64,000 nucleotides of DNA from CAZSAT01 sp964604675 (GCA_964604675.1 CAZSAT010000002.1:62001-126000), one strand, 5' to 3'; shown: positions 1 to 8,694, counted from the stretch's first letter. Numbers and translations are program-made. Notes: generated by a model not told the origin, from the letters alone.

Positions 1-1073
1 TCAAGAAGCTGGTCGCCGTGAAGGTGTTGAAGCCCGAGGTCGAGAGCACCACCGACGCGGCCCGGCGCCTGCGCGACGAGGCCCGTATGCTCGGTCGCTT
101 GCGCCACCGGAACATCGTGCAGGTCGACGACCTGGTGCGGCTCGAAGGGCGCTGGGCCGTGGTGATGGAGCACGTCGAGGGGCCCGACCTCATCGCGGTG
201 CTCACCGCGGCCGGTGTGGCGGAGGGCAGCTACCCGGTGCGCGCGGCGCTGGAGACCATGGCCCAGGTCGCCCGCGCCCTGGATGCGGCTTACGACGGTG
301 CGTCGACGGTGGGCGGTCGCGCCCTCCGCCTCATCCACCGGGACATCAAGCCGTCGAACCTGAAGCTCACCAGCGACGGTGACGTGAAGGTGTTGGACTT
401 CGGCATCGCCCGGGCCGACTTCAGCGAGCGCGAGGCGCGCACAGGCTCGATGCGCTTCGGATCGGTTCCCTACATGGCCCCCGAGCGGTTCCTGGGCGAG
501 CCGGAGGTGCACGGTGGCGACGTGTACTCGATGGGGTGTGTGCTCTTCGAGCTGCTCGTAGGGAAGCGCCTGGGCCAGCTCCCGCTCGACGAGGACGAGC
601 GGCGTCCAAAGCTGGACGAGAAGCTCGCGCCGTTGGCGGAGCGCTTGCCGCGCGTGACGGAGTTGCTACGGGAGATGCTCGCGTGGAACCCCGAGGCGCG
701 TCCCGGCGCCTTGGAGGTCGCGAGCCGCCTGCAGCGGCTCGCCGAGCGCCACGACAGCGAGTCCCTCGACAGCTACGCACGCCGCTTCGTTCCCAAGGTG
801 CCGCTCTACGTGATCGACGGCAGCCGCGATGTCGATGGCCTGCTGGAAGAGGAGGTCGACACGCTGGAGGTTCTGCCCACCGAAGCCGTGCAGCCCGTCG
901 GAACCGCGGGGCTGCCGTTCCTCCCGTCGTCGTCCAAGCTCACGTGGCCGCTGATCGGCCTGCTGCTCGCCGTGCTCGGCATGCTGATCGGCTGGTACAC
1001 CAGCCGGCACGTCTGGTACGCCGACCTGAACCCGGTCGGTCCGGGCACGGAGCGTCCGGTCCCGGTGGACTGA
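1..1073 (+). CDS. Serine/threonine protein kinase, 5' end outside window
   Basis: Hanks-type kinase that phosphorylates Ser/Thr on partner proteins; cytoplasmic catalytic domain with one predicted membrane anchor. The frame is open from the first bases, and the visible part begins in the beta-3 strand: VAVKVLKPE at about nt 12-38 holds the ATP-binding Lys, so the glycine-rich loop lies upstream. HRDIKPSN (about nt 336) is the catalytic loop, DFG (about nt 396) the metal-binding motif, SVPYMAPERF the activation-segment end and GDVYSMGCVLFEL the helix F region. A hydrophobic stretch (LIGLLLAVLGMLIGWY, about nt 950-1000) near the C-terminus is probably a membrane segment with a short external tail. 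No PASTA or other sensor domain follows. It ends in a hairpin-rich gap before a convergent gene. The GTG at 18 is internal to the domain and not the real start. Confidence 0.93.
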   Translation, partial: KKLVAVKVLKPEVESTTDAARRLRDEARMLGRLRHRNIVQVDDLVRLEGRWAVVMEHVEGPDLIAVLTAAGVAEGSYPVRAALETMAQVARALDAAYDGASTVGGRALRLIHRDIKPSNLKLTSDGDVKVLDFGIARADFSEREARTGSMRFGSVPYMAPERFLGEPEVHGGDVYSMGCVLFELLVGKRLGQLPLDEDERRPKLDEKLAPLAERLPRVTELLREMLAWNPEARPGALEVASRLQRLAERHDSESLDSYARRFVPKVPLYVIDGSRDVDGLLEEEVDTLEVLPTEAVQPVGTAGLPFLPSSSKLTWPLIGLLLAVLGMLIGWYTSRHVWYADLNPVGPGTERPVPVD

Positions 1074-1096
1074 CCTCGAAGGCGTGCGTGGTGCCA

Positions 1097-1264
1097 GGCG
1101 CCGGGACGGCGCCGCCGCCCGACCCCCTCTGGAGGGGGGCAGCACGCCGGAGGCGTGCGTGGGGGGAACACGTAGGTTCCCCCCTCAGCAAGTCGAACAC
1201 GATCATCACCGCGTGAGGCAAGGCGCCGGGACGGCGCCGCCGCCTCACGTGGTGATGATCGTGT
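1097..1264. repeat. Cluster of five hairpins between convergent genes, including a 23-bp inverted repeat
   Basis: Five inverted repeats follow each other: GGCGCC/GGCGCC (1097-1113), a CCCCCT/AGGGGG stem (1123-1138), a perfect 7-bp GCACGCC stem (1142-1158), a perfect 9-bp GGGGGGAAC stem (1161-1184) and a 23-bp stem (1197-1219 with 1242-1264, one G.T pair). The right arm of the last one is the 3' end of the minus-strand radical SAM gene, so its left arm is an inverted copy of that gene end. The loop holds a second copy of the GGCGCC hairpin. It lies where both transcripts should end, so a bidirectional termination or mRNA-stabilising role is likely, although no strong T-run is present. Confidence 0.7.
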
Positions 1265-2813
1265 CCATGTTGGCCCAGCGCCGCCAGAGCGTGTCGGTCA
1301 TCTCGCCTTCGACCGCCATCTTGCCGGCCATCATGCCCATCTTCACGAAGTTGGTTCCCGTGGCGAGCTGGATCAGCGGCCAGGGGTGCTTCTTGAGGAA
1401 CGTCGACTTGGCGAGCTGTCGCAGCACCGGCCGCGGCACGAAGTCCTTGCTCAGCATCTGGGTGAGCGCGATCCAGAAGGTGTGCTCCACGGGTCGCGGG
1501 TACTGCAGGTTCACGCGGTGCTGGTAGAAGACCCGGGTGTTCTTCCCCTCGACGTCGTACTCGCTGATGATCCCGTTCTCCAGGAGCTTCTTGACCAGCT
1601 CGGAGCCCGGGAACACGGTCATCGAGAAGAGGTAGAGGTCGAAGGGCCTGGGAAAGCTCGACACCATCTTGAACAGCGCTTCCTGGTCCTCTGCGGTGGA
1701 CACGGGGTCGTCGAAGATCAGCTGGAAGTGCGGCTTGATGCCGAGGCGGTGGTACAGCTGCGCGATCTCCTCGATCGACTGGTTCTTCACGCGCCGATCG
1801 TAGAGGTGCCCGGTCACCCGCTCGGACGACTGGATGCCCATGTAGACGCCGACCAGGCCCGCGTCGCGGAGCATGCGGAAGCGCTCCTCGTTCACCAGCT
1901 TCGGCTCGATGAAGATCTCGAAGGGGAGCCCGACTTCCCTGGGGTAGATCTCGCAGAAGTCCTCGAGCCAGGCCTTCTGGAAGTTGAAGACCTCGTCGTC
2001 GAAGCGGATCCGCTTGAAGTCCCAGGTCTTCCGGGCCTCCTTGATCTCGTCGACCATCGAGCGCGGGCTGCGCACGCGGAACCACTTCTGGCCGGGGTAG
2101 ATGTCCTTCTTGTAGGTGGAGTTGTAGCAGTAGCTGCACTTGTAGATGCAGCCCCGGCTTCCCATCAGCTGGTAGACCGGGTCGCCGACCATCGGGTCGC
2201 CCTTGTCCAGCCGCTTGCCCTGGATGAAGAACTTGTGGTCGTGGGCGAGGTAGTCCCGGAACGGCAGCTCGTCGAGGCTCTTGACCAGCGGGCGCAAGGC
2301 GTTCTGCTGCACGGTGCCGTCGGCGTTCTGGAGCCAGACGTTCGGGCAGTCCTGGATGTCCTCCCCATCGCGGAGCCGGTTGGCGAGGTCGGTGAGCGCC
2401 AGCTCGCCCTCCCCCTTGATGATCATGTCGGCGGTGTCGATGCACTCGTCGGGAGCGATCGTGGGGTGCATGCCGCCCCAGAGCACGGCCACGCTGAGCC
2501 GCTCGTGGAGGTGACGGGTCATCAGGCGCGCGGCGTTGAAGTAGGCGCTCGCCCGGATGCTGACGCAGACCAGGTTCAGGCGCTCGTCGGCGATCACCTT
2601 GCGCAGGCTCGCGTACTCGTCCGCGGTCGCGGGGAAGAGGTGGTTGGAGACCCAGTCCTTGAAGTAGATCTCGGACACGTGGTGGCCCGCTGCCCGCAGC
2701 GTGGCCGCGATGACGCGGACGGCGTTGTTCTCGACGTCGTACATCGAGACCAGACCGATGCGTGCCCCGTCCTGGCCGGCCTTGGCGACGAGCTCCGCAA
2801 TCCGCTGGTTCAT
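1245..2813 (-). CDS. B12-binding-type radical SAM protein
   Basis: 522-residue radical SAM enzyme: a [4Fe-4S] cluster cleaves S-adenosylmethionine to start radical chemistry; substrate unknown. The N-terminal ~170 residues look like the Rossmann-type B12-binding domain found in this superfamily (RIGLVSMYDVENNAVRVI, then GMHPTIAPDE), although I see no clear DxHxxG cobalamin motif. The cluster motif Cx3Cx2C is in GCIYKCSYCYNS, followed by a TIM-barrel region (RIRFDDEVFNF, GVYMGIQSS). The start is ATG at 2813 because the sequence upstream loses all similarity and GGGAG lies just before it; a TACATT hexamer (2843-2848, minus strand) is a candidate -10. It is divergent from the FAD oxidoreductase at 2901, which suggests a shared lipid or natural-product pathway. 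Family is certain, reaction is not. Confidence 0.9.
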   Translation of the reverse strand: MNQRIAELVAKAGQDGARIGLVSMYDVENNAVRVIAATLRAAGHHVSEIYFKDWVSNHLFPATADEYASLRKVIADERLNLVCVSIRASAYFNAARLMTRHLHERLSVAVLWGGMHPTIAPDECIDTADMIIKGEGELALTDLANRLRDGEDIQDCPNVWLQNADGTVQQNALRPLVKSLDELPFRDYLAHDHKFFIQGKRLDKGDPMVGDPVYQLMGSRGCIYKCSYCYNSTYKKDIYPGQKWFRVRSPRSMVDEIKEARKTWDFKRIRFDDEVFNFQKAWLEDFCEIYPREVGLPFEIFIEPKLVNEERFRMLRDAGLVGVYMGIQSSERVTGHLYDRRVKNQSIEEIAQLYHRLGIKPHFQLIFDDPVSTAEDQEALFKMVSSFPRPFDLYLFSMTVFPGSELVKKLLENGIISEYDVEGKNTRVFYQHRVNLQYPRPVEHTFWIALTQMLSKDFVPRPVLRQLAKSTFLKKHPWPLIQLATGTNFVKMGMMAGKMAVEGEMTDTLWRRWANMDTIITT

Positions 2814-2888
2814 GTGCTGCTCCCTACACGCGCAGACGGTGGAATGTAGCACCGGGTCGTCGCGCCCCCTTCCGGGAGGCGCACCGGA

Positions 2889-2894
2889 TATGCT
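2889..2894 (+). promoter_or_regulatory. Candidate -10 hexamer TATGCT for a leaderless mRNA
   Basis: TATGCT ends exactly 6 nt before the GTG start at 2901, so transcription would begin at or next to the start codon. No Shine-Dalgarno is visible between them, and no good -35 lies 17 bp upstream. The same arrangement recurs at other genes in this window. Confidence 0.5.
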
Positions 2895-2900
2895 CGGGCG

Positions 2901-4310
2901 GTGAGCAGGCCCACGGTACGTGACGGAAAGGTGGTGGTGGTCGGCGGCGGTGTTGCCGGGCTGGTCTCCGCGCTGCTGCTCCAGGAAGCCGGCTGCGATG
3001 TCGTGGTCATCGAGAAGCTGCCCGAGCTGGGAGGGCTCGCACGCTCCACCCGCTACGACGGCTGGACCTTCGACATCGGTCCGCACCGCTTCCACACCGA
3101 GAACCCGAACGTGAAGGCCTTCCTCGATCGCGTGATTCAGGGGGATGGCACCTTCTTCCCGCGGGTCAGCGAGGTCTACTTCGAGGGCAAGTACTACGGC
3201 TGGCCGATCAAGCCGCAGAACCTGGTTCAGCTCCCGCCCGAGATCGCGGCCAAGGCGTCCGTCGACCTCTTCGCGAACACCTTCAAGGAGTACCAGGTCG
3301 ACAGCTTCGAGACCTACATCTTGAGGCAGTATGGCCCCACGCTCTACGAGCACTTCTTCAAGAACTACTCGCTGAAGTTCCTCGGGATCGACCCGGCCGA
3401 CACCCACCCCGACTGGGCCAAGGTCGGCATCAACCGGGCGATCATCGACGACAACGCGCAGATGCAGAACCTGGCGCAGCTGTTGAAGTCGACCCTGCTC
3501 AACTTCGATCAGAAGGTCGTTCGGTACCTGTACCCGGCCAAGGGCATGTTCCAGGCCTGGGACACGATCGAGGCCATGTTCCTCGCCCTCGGCGGTCAGG
3601 TCGTCAAGGGAACAGGGGCGGTGCTGAGCGGACAGAACGGCCGCGTCACGGAGGTGCGCACCGAGAGCGGCGAGACCTTCGAGCCCTCGGTGGTGATCTG
3701 GACCGCACCCATCACCCTCGCGATGGGGCAGCTCGGCCTCGACGTGCCGCACCTGCCGTACCTGGGCCTGCTGCTCTACAACGTCTGCATCGAGCGCGAC
3801 GTTCCGCGCGACTACCAGTGGTGCTACTACGGCAGCAAGGACCTGTTGATCAACCGCATCAGCGTTCCCAAGCACTTCAGCGAGGCCACCGCGCCGCCGG
3901 GTTGCTCGGGTCTCTGCGTGGAGGTCACCTGCATGAAGGGTGACGAGCGCTGGAACCACGCCGAACGGCTGAGCGACTGGGTGGTCGACGATCTCATCCG
4001 CGTCGGGCTCATCCCGAGCCGACGCGTCGTGCACGACGTGTACGTGGAGCGGGTGCCCAACAGCTACCCCATCTACCACAAGCACTACCCGCAGGAGCTG
4101 GAGAAGGCGCGCAAGTCGCTGGGCCAGTTCGACAACCTGCACCTGGCTGGCCGGACCGGCATGTTCTGGTACAACAACATGGACCACAGCATCGAGAACG
4201 CGCTGCAGCTCAGCCGTCGCCTGCTGAGGGACGCGGGCCACACCGAGCTCACCGAGCTCGCCCTGGCCGACGGCACCAGCGTGGGCGAGGCCCGGGCCCG
4301 GACCGCGTAG
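2901..4310 (+). CDS. FAD-dependent oxidoreductase, amine oxidase / UDP-galactopyranose mutase-like
   Basis: 469-residue flavoprotein. The dinucleotide-binding motif GGGVAGLVSALLLQEAG is at residues ~14-30 and is followed by an acidic residue ending the second strand (VVVIEK). The GLARSTRYDGWTFDIGPHRFHT segment (~44-65) is typical of the protoporphyrinogen oxidase / UDP-galactopyranose mutase-like group of the amine oxidase clan; the C-terminal FAD signature is LHLAGRTGMFWYNNMDHSI (~412-430). Substrate cannot be told: carotenoid, sterol, haem precursor or sugar nucleotide are all known in the clan. Start GTG 2901 is chosen because it begins just before the Rossmann strand and has a -10 hexamer 6 nt upstream. 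It is divergent from a radical SAM gene (87-bp gap) and a tadC gene follows 47 bp downstream. Confidence 0.9.
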   Translation: MSRPTVRDGKVVVVGGGVAGLVSALLLQEAGCDVVVIEKLPELGGLARSTRYDGWTFDIGPHRFHTENPNVKAFLDRVIQGDGTFFPRVSEVYFEGKYYGWPIKPQNLVQLPPEIAAKASVDLFANTFKEYQVDSFETYILRQYGPTLYEHFFKNYSLKFLGIDPADTHPDWAKVGINRAIIDDNAQMQNLAQLLKSTLLNFDQKVVRYLYPAKGMFQAWDTIEAMFLALGGQVVKGTGAVLSGQNGRVTEVRTESGETFEPSVVIWTAPITLAMGQLGLDVPHLPYLGLLLYNVCIERDVPRDYQWCYYGSKDLLINRISVPKHFSEATAPPGCSGLCVEVTCMKGDERWNHAERLSDWVVDDLIRVGLIPSRRVVHDVYVERVPNSYPIYHKHYPQELEKARKSLGQFDNLHLAGRTGMFWYNNMDHSIENALQLSRRLLRDAGHTELTELALADGTSVGEARARTA

Positions 4311-4345
4311 CCACGACGCAAGCCCGGAGCGTGCTCGCCACACGG

Positions 4346-4351
4346 TAGACT
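4346..4351 (+). promoter_or_regulatory. Candidate -10 hexamer TAGACT for a leaderless mRNA
   Basis: TAGACT lies exactly 6 nt before the GTG at 4358, with no Shine-Dalgarno in between. It would drive the tadC-DUF192-FHA unit. No convincing -35 is present. Confidence 0.5.
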
Positions 4352-4357
4352 CGTCCC

Positions 4358-5275
4358 GTGTTTGCGATCCCGACCCTCGCGTACCCGATGTTGGTGCTCT
4401 TCTGGTCGGCGGTGTTCTTCACCGCCTACCAGCTGGTGCCGAGCGGCGAGAAGGAAGAGGTCGAGCGTCGGCTGGGCGTGCAGGGCGTCAGCTCCGAGGC
4501 CTCCGACTTCATCAAGGCCATGCAGCCGATCTACGCGCTGCTCTCACCGGCCTTCGCCTGGATTCCCGCGCCTCGCTATCGCAACTGGATCGACCGGAAC
4601 TTCGTCTCCGCCGGCATGAGCGGGGTGATGTCGAGCGACGAGTTCTTCGGGTACAAGGCGGCGATGTCGGTCGCCTTCTGGACCCTCTTCGTGGGCATCG
4701 CCATGAAGACCATCATCCGATGGGACGAGCCCCTGAGCGTCGACGTGCTCGTGCTGCTCGTGGGGGCGTTCTTCCCCGACATCTGGCTCACCTCGGCGGT
4801 GAAGGACCGGCAGCAGCGCATCCGGCGAGCGTTGCCGTACGTGATGGACCTCCTCACGCTGTCGGTCGAGGCGGGCCTGGACTTCGTGGCGGGCCTGAGC
4901 AAGGTGTGCGAGAAGGCCAAGAAGGGGCCGCTCATCGACGAGCTGAGCTACTTCCTCTCCGAGATGCAGCTCGGCGCCAGCCGTCAGCAGGCGCTTCGCA
5001 ACCTGTCCTACCGGGTGAACATGCCCGAGGTGCGGAGCTTCTCCGCCCTGCTCATCCAGGCCGACATCCTGGGCGCGAGCGTCGGGCCGGTGCTCCGGGC
5101 ACAGTCCGACCTGATCCGAACCCAGCGGTTCCAGCGCGCCGAACGCATGGGCGCCTACGCCAGCCAGAAGATCCTCTTCCCCCTGATCATGTGCATCATG
5201 CCGGCCGTGTTCATCGTGATCTTCGGGCCGATCCTGCTGAACTTCCTCTACGGCGACGGCACGATTGGCCTCTGA
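4358..5275 (+). CDS. tadC: Type II secretion system F family protein, TadC-like
   Basis: 305-residue polytopic inner-membrane protein of the GspF/TadB/TadC family, the platform subunit of Tad (Flp) pilus machines. N-terminal hydrophobic segment YPMLVLFWSAVFFTAY, a central pair of helices (~105-150), the cytoplasmic T2SSF domain starting at RRALPYVMDLLTLSVEAGLDF (~160) and a C-terminal segment KILFPLIMCIMPAVFIVIFG (~272-292). A conserved GAS-QQALRNL patch precedes the last helices. Normally TadA ATPase and TadB sit upstream; here the upstream gene is an oxidoreductase, so this is a lone platform gene or the end of a split locus. Start GTG 4358 has TAGACT 6 nt upstream. It overlaps the DUF192 gene by 11 nt. 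Confidence 0.87.
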   Translation: MFAIPTLAYPMLVLFWSAVFFTAYQLVPSGEKEEVERRLGVQGVSSEASDFIKAMQPIYALLSPAFAWIPAPRYRNWIDRNFVSAGMSGVMSSDEFFGYKAAMSVAFWTLFVGIAMKTIIRWDEPLSVDVLVLLVGAFFPDIWLTSAVKDRQQRIRRALPYVMDLLTLSVEAGLDFVAGLSKVCEKAKKGPLIDELSYFLSEMQLGASRQQALRNLSYRVNMPEVRSFSALLIQADILGASVGPVLRAQSDLIRTQRFQRAERMGAYASQKILFPLIMCIMPAVFIVIFGPILLNFLYGDGTIGL

Positions 5276-5624
5276 GCTCCGCGTGGACAACCTCACCCGC
5301 CGCACGACCCTGGCGGCACGCGCGCGCCACGCCGCGACCTTCTGGGCCCGCATGCGCGGCCTGCTCGGCACCACGGGACTCGCCGAGGACACGGGCCTCG
5401 TCATCGAGCCCTGCAACAGCGTGCACATGCTCGGCATGAAGTACGCTCTGGACGTGGTCTTCGCCGACCGCGACGGGCAGGTGGTCGGGGCCGTGCGCTC
5501 CCTGCGGCCCTGGAGGATGAGCAGCATGTACCGCGGCGCCCGTTTCGCCATCGAGCTGCCGGTCGGGGTGATCGACGCAAGCCACACCGAGCTCGGCGAT
5601 CGCTTGAGCCTGGAGCCCACCTGA
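5265..5624 (+). CDS. DUF192 family protein
   Basis: 119-residue protein of the DUF192 family (small beta-rich domain, often exported or associated with secretion loci; molecular role unknown). Family hallmarks: an FWARMRGLLGT segment (~26-36), the IEPCNSVHMLGMKYALDVVFAD core (~46-67) in which the CNSVHM patch is the most conserved, and a C-terminal IELPVGVIDAS motif. Start is TTG 5265, overlapping tadC by 11 nt; GTG 5283 is an alternative. It lacks a signal peptide in either version. Its stop overlaps the ATG of the next FHA gene (TGATG), so the genes are co-translated. DUF192 genes next to TadC are a recurring arrangement in Myxococcota as I recall it, which supports a Tad-linked role. Confidence 0.85.
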   Translation: MASELRVDNLTRRTTLAARARHAATFWARMRGLLGTTGLAEDTGLVIEPCNSVHMLGMKYALDVVFADRDGQVVGAVRSLRPWRMSSMYRGARFAIELPVGVIDASHTELGDRLSLEPT

Positions 5625-7645
5625 TGCGCCTGCACGTGCTGAAGGGTCCGCAGGAAGGTCACGTCGTGGGGCTGACCGACGGCGAGTTCGTGGCCGGTCG
5701 TGAGCCCGGCGTCGAGGTCCACCTGCCGAGTCGACGCGTGAGCCGGCGGCACTGTGTCTTCCAGGTCGACGGCCTTCGGGTGGTCGTGCGGGACCTCGGA
5801 AGTGCCAACGGCATCGTGGTCAACGGCCAGCGGGTGGAGGCGGTGGAGCTGACCCACGGCAGCCGCGTGCAGGTGGGGGACTGCCTGCTCGCCCTCGATG
5901 CGCCGGAGCTCCTGCAGGCGCCCCACGCTGCGGCCGCCGTGCAGCAAGCCGCTCCGGCACCGCAGCCGTCCTTCACGCCCGAGCCGGGCGGCTTCGGCGG
6001 ACCGCCGCGGGGGTCCCTCGCTCCCGGTGCCTCGCAGCAGCCCTTCGCCTCGGGCGCGCCGCAGCAGTCGTTCGCACCGTCCGCGCCTGGGCAGTCCTTC
6101 GCGCCTGCGGCGCCGCAGCAGCCCTTCGCGCCTTCACCGGTCGAGTCGGGCCTCGGCAGCGCGGCGCCGGTGCCGGTCACCCCCGAGGGGGGACCGCCGG
6201 CCTGGTCCCCGGCGGGCCAGCAGGGGCCGACCACCGACACGGTGCCCAAGTCGGAGTTGCCGGACGGGGCGGCGGCTGGTGGCGGCTTCGACTTCGGCGC
6301 GCCCCAGGGCGGTGGCTTTGGCGGCGGCGGCTTCGGCAGCGACCCCCATGCGCCGATGGACTTCGGCAGTGGAGCCGGCCAGCAGCTGGCGGATCCGCAC
6401 GGCCAGGGTGGGTATGCGCAGCCGGCCAGCTCCGATCCGTACGGCGGTGGCGGGTTCGGCGGCATGGACCAGGGCTTTGGTGCGCCCCAGGCGGGTCAAG
6501 GGGTCGCCGGCGCGGCCGACGTGCAGCCGGCCGAAGCACCCGAGGAAGCGGAGAGCAAGCTCAACGCCCGCCTGAACTGGGCCGTGACGAAGTTCCGGTC
6601 CCTCCCATGGCGCGTGCACGTGGGCATGATGTTCGGCTTCGGCCTGCTGTTCTTCGTGCTGAGCCCCATCGGTGGGCTCCTCGGTGTGAAGGGGTCGGCC
6701 GACAGCGCCATGGAGCAGGTGGCCCTCGAGCGCGGTGTCGCCATCGCCGAGTCCCTCGGGCACCGCAACGCCAGCACCCTCATCGGCACGGGCGACCGCG
6801 GCTACGACATGGGTCCCGTCAAGGGCAAGCTCGGGGTGAAGGAGGCGCTCATCATCGACGCGCGGATGCGCACCCGGGCGCCGCCCGACAGCCAGAGCCG
6901 GAACCTCGCCAAGAACGGCACGCTCATGTCGGCCGCGGCCACGCGCCAGCCGGCCACCATGAAGCAGTTCAGCGGCCGTCACGAGATCGCGGTCCCGGTC
7001 CGCGCCTCGCGCGGCGATGGCGCCCCGGCCAGCGTGGTCGGCTTCATCTGGATGGAGTACGACGCGGGCGAGGTGGCGTCCGAGGCGGGCAACGTCGGCC
7101 CTCAGACCGTCGCTGCGGCGCTCCTGGCGCTTGCGCTCGCCGGTGGCTTCTTCTTCGGCATCTGGAAGCTCGCCGTGGAACCCGTGGCGCGGCTGCGGGA
7201 AGACACCGAGCTGGCCCTGCGAGGCCACCTCGAGCGCGTCGACGTGCGCGTGAAGTGGGCGCAACTGGAAGAGCTCGCGCACTCCATCAACCGCACCTTC
7301 CAGCGGGTGTCCGGAGGCCCCGACCGGCGCCTGCCGTCGGTGCTCGCTGCGTCGCCGTACCCCATCATCCTGCTCGAAGGGGTGCGTGTGAACGAAGTCA
7401 ACGACGCAGCACTCTATGTGCTCCAGAAGCCGCGGGAGCAGGTGCTCGGCAAGCCCTTGACGGAAGTGGTGGCGGACCCTGACGTGTCTGCTAAGCTCTC
7501 TGCTCTGCTGCAAGCGATCGCTGCCCGTCAGGCACCGGTCGTCGCAGAATCCGCGGTCATCGCCGGCGCGCAGCGTCGGATCACGATGGCCGGGGAAGCA
7601 GGCGCTGGAGGCGCTGTGTCGTTCGCTGTGGTCGTCATCGCATGA
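5624..7645 (+). CDS. FHA domain membrane protein with HAMP-like linker and PAS-like C-terminus
   Basis: 673 residues. An N-terminal FHA domain (~18-95) has VAGREPG, SRRH and DLGSANGIVVNGQRV, the phosphothreonine-binding loops. A long Pro/Gln/Gly/Ala linker (~105-300) with FAPS/PQQPFA-type repeats follows. Membrane segment 1 is at ~329-348, then an extracytoplasmic region of about 150 residues, membrane segment 2 at ~495-515 (AALLALALAGGFFFGIW) running into a HAMP-like coil, and a PAS-like domain (~566-640: YPIILLEGVRVNEVNDAAL). The architecture resembles a transmembrane receptor whose output is an FHA adaptor rather than a kinase. The upstream Ser/Thr kinase at 1-1073 is a possible partner. 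It overlaps the next gene by ATGA. Confidence 0.85.
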   Translation: MRLHVLKGPQEGHVVGLTDGEFVAGREPGVEVHLPSRRVSRRHCVFQVDGLRVVVRDLGSANGIVVNGQRVEAVELTHGSRVQVGDCLLALDAPELLQAPHAAAAVQQAAPAPQPSFTPEPGGFGGPPRGSLAPGASQQPFASGAPQQSFAPSAPGQSFAPAAPQQPFAPSPVESGLGSAAPVPVTPEGGPPAWSPAGQQGPTTDTVPKSELPDGAAAGGGFDFGAPQGGGFGGGGFGSDPHAPMDFGSGAGQQLADPHGQGGYAQPASSDPYGGGGFGGMDQGFGAPQAGQGVAGAADVQPAEAPEEAESKLNARLNWAVTKFRSLPWRVHVGMMFGFGLLFFVLSPIGGLLGVKGSADSAMEQVALERGVAIAESLGHRNASTLIGTGDRGYDMGPVKGKLGVKEALIIDARMRTRAPPDSQSRNLAKNGTLMSAAATRQPATMKQFSGRHEIAVPVRASRGDGAPASVVGFIWMEYDAGEVASEAGNVGPQTVAAALLALALAGGFFFGIWKLAVEPVARLREDTELALRGHLERVDVRVKWAQLEELAHSINRTFQRVSGGPDRRLPSVLAASPYPIILLEGVRVNEVNDAALYVLQKPREQVLGKPLTEVVADPDVSAKLSALLQAIAARQAPVVAESAVIAGAQRRITMAGEAGAGGAVSFAVVVIA

Positions 7646-8694
7646 ACACCCCCATCTTGATCGGTACCGAAGGCTCCCTGAAGGGGTCCAGCTACGCCAT
7701 CGACACGCAGGGACTGCGCATCGGTCGTGACCCGAACAACGAGGTCCACCTCGACGACCCCGACGTGTCCCGCCACCATGCGCGCGTCATCCTCTACAAT
7801 GGGGCCCTCTGGGTGCAGGATGCCGGCTCGCGCAACGGCGTGTTCGTGAACGAGAACCGCATCTCGACCCACAAGCAGGTGGGCCCGGGGGACGCGCTCC
7901 GCATCGGCACCCACGAGTTCCGCATCGACGTCCAGGTGCCGATGCAGATGCCGCAGCAGGCCCTCCCCCCGCAGGCCATGCCGGTGCCTGCGCCCGCCGG
8001 CGGCCCCACGACGATCGGACAGGGCACCCAGATGCCGCTCCAGGTCGGCGGTCAGAAGCCTCCGAAGAAGGGCGGCTTCAAGATCCTGCCCTTCGTGGTC
8101 GCCGGCGTGCTCGTCGTGGGCTTGATCGGCCTGATCGCCATGCGAGGCGGCGGGGAGACCGCCCCTCCCGAGACGGCGACCCAAGGCCAGGCCAGCACGG
8201 TGGAGAGCGTCTTCTCGGCCATCAACGAAGGGCCGTCCGAGGAGGAGGCCGCGCCGGTCGTGCCGACCAAGCCCACCGACATCTTCTCCGCCCTCGACGA
8301 CGCCGCCGACGGTCACTACGCCGCGTCCATGGAGGACTGGCCGGAGCCGCCCGAGGGCGCCAACGCCCTGGAGTTGAAGGCCCAGGCCGAGGACTACTAC
8401 GCCCGTCAGGGCCGCTTGCGGGATGCCCTCGCGCACTACCAGATGGCCTACCGCGTCGACGCGACCTGCGATCTCTGCATCCTCCGGATCAAGTCGATCA
8501 CCGAGGACATCAAGGAACAGACGCAAGACCAGTTCGACGCCGGCCGGAAGTACTACGAGGCGATGCAGTACCGGCAGGCCGAGATGGCCTTCGAGATGGT
8601 GCTCCAGCTCGAGCCCGATCCCGAGAAGCAGATCCACATCCAGACCACCGAGTACCTGGAAGGCGTGAAGAGCGCGATGCGGGGTCGCTTCTGA
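7642..8694 (+). CDS. FHA domain membrane protein with C-terminal TPR-like region
   Basis: 350 residues. The FHA domain (~10-95) shows RIGRDPNNEVHLDD, the phosphopeptide-contacting SRHH and DAGSRNGVFVNENRI. A Pro/Met/Gln-rich linker leads to one membrane segment (~149-166, ILPFVVAGVLVVGLIGLIAM). The C-terminal part (~244-350) has helical pairs of TPR type (LKAQAEDYYARQGRLRDAL, then AGRKYYEAMQYRQAEMAF). With the FHA end cytoplasmic, the TPR end would be outside. The start ATG overlaps the upstream stop (ATGA), and a 90-nt gap follows with its own candidate -10 (TATACT, 8748-8753). Probably a scaffold in the same signalling complex as its FHA neighbours; no enzyme activity expected. Confidence 0.85.
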   Translation: MNTPILIGTEGSLKGSSYAIDTQGLRIGRDPNNEVHLDDPDVSRHHARVILYNGALWVQDAGSRNGVFVNENRISTHKQVGPGDALRIGTHEFRIDVQVPMQMPQQALPPQAMPVPAPAGGPTTIGQGTQMPLQVGGQKPPKKGGFKILPFVVAGVLVVGLIGLIAMRGGGETAPPETATQGQASTVESVFSAINEGPSEEEAAPVVPTKPTDIFSALDDAADGHYAASMEDWPEPPEGANALELKAQAEDYYARQGRLRDALAHYQMAYRVDATCDLCILRIKSITEDIKEQTQDQFDAGRKYYEAMQYRQAEMAFEMVLQLEPDPEKQIHIQTTEYLEGVKSAMRGRF

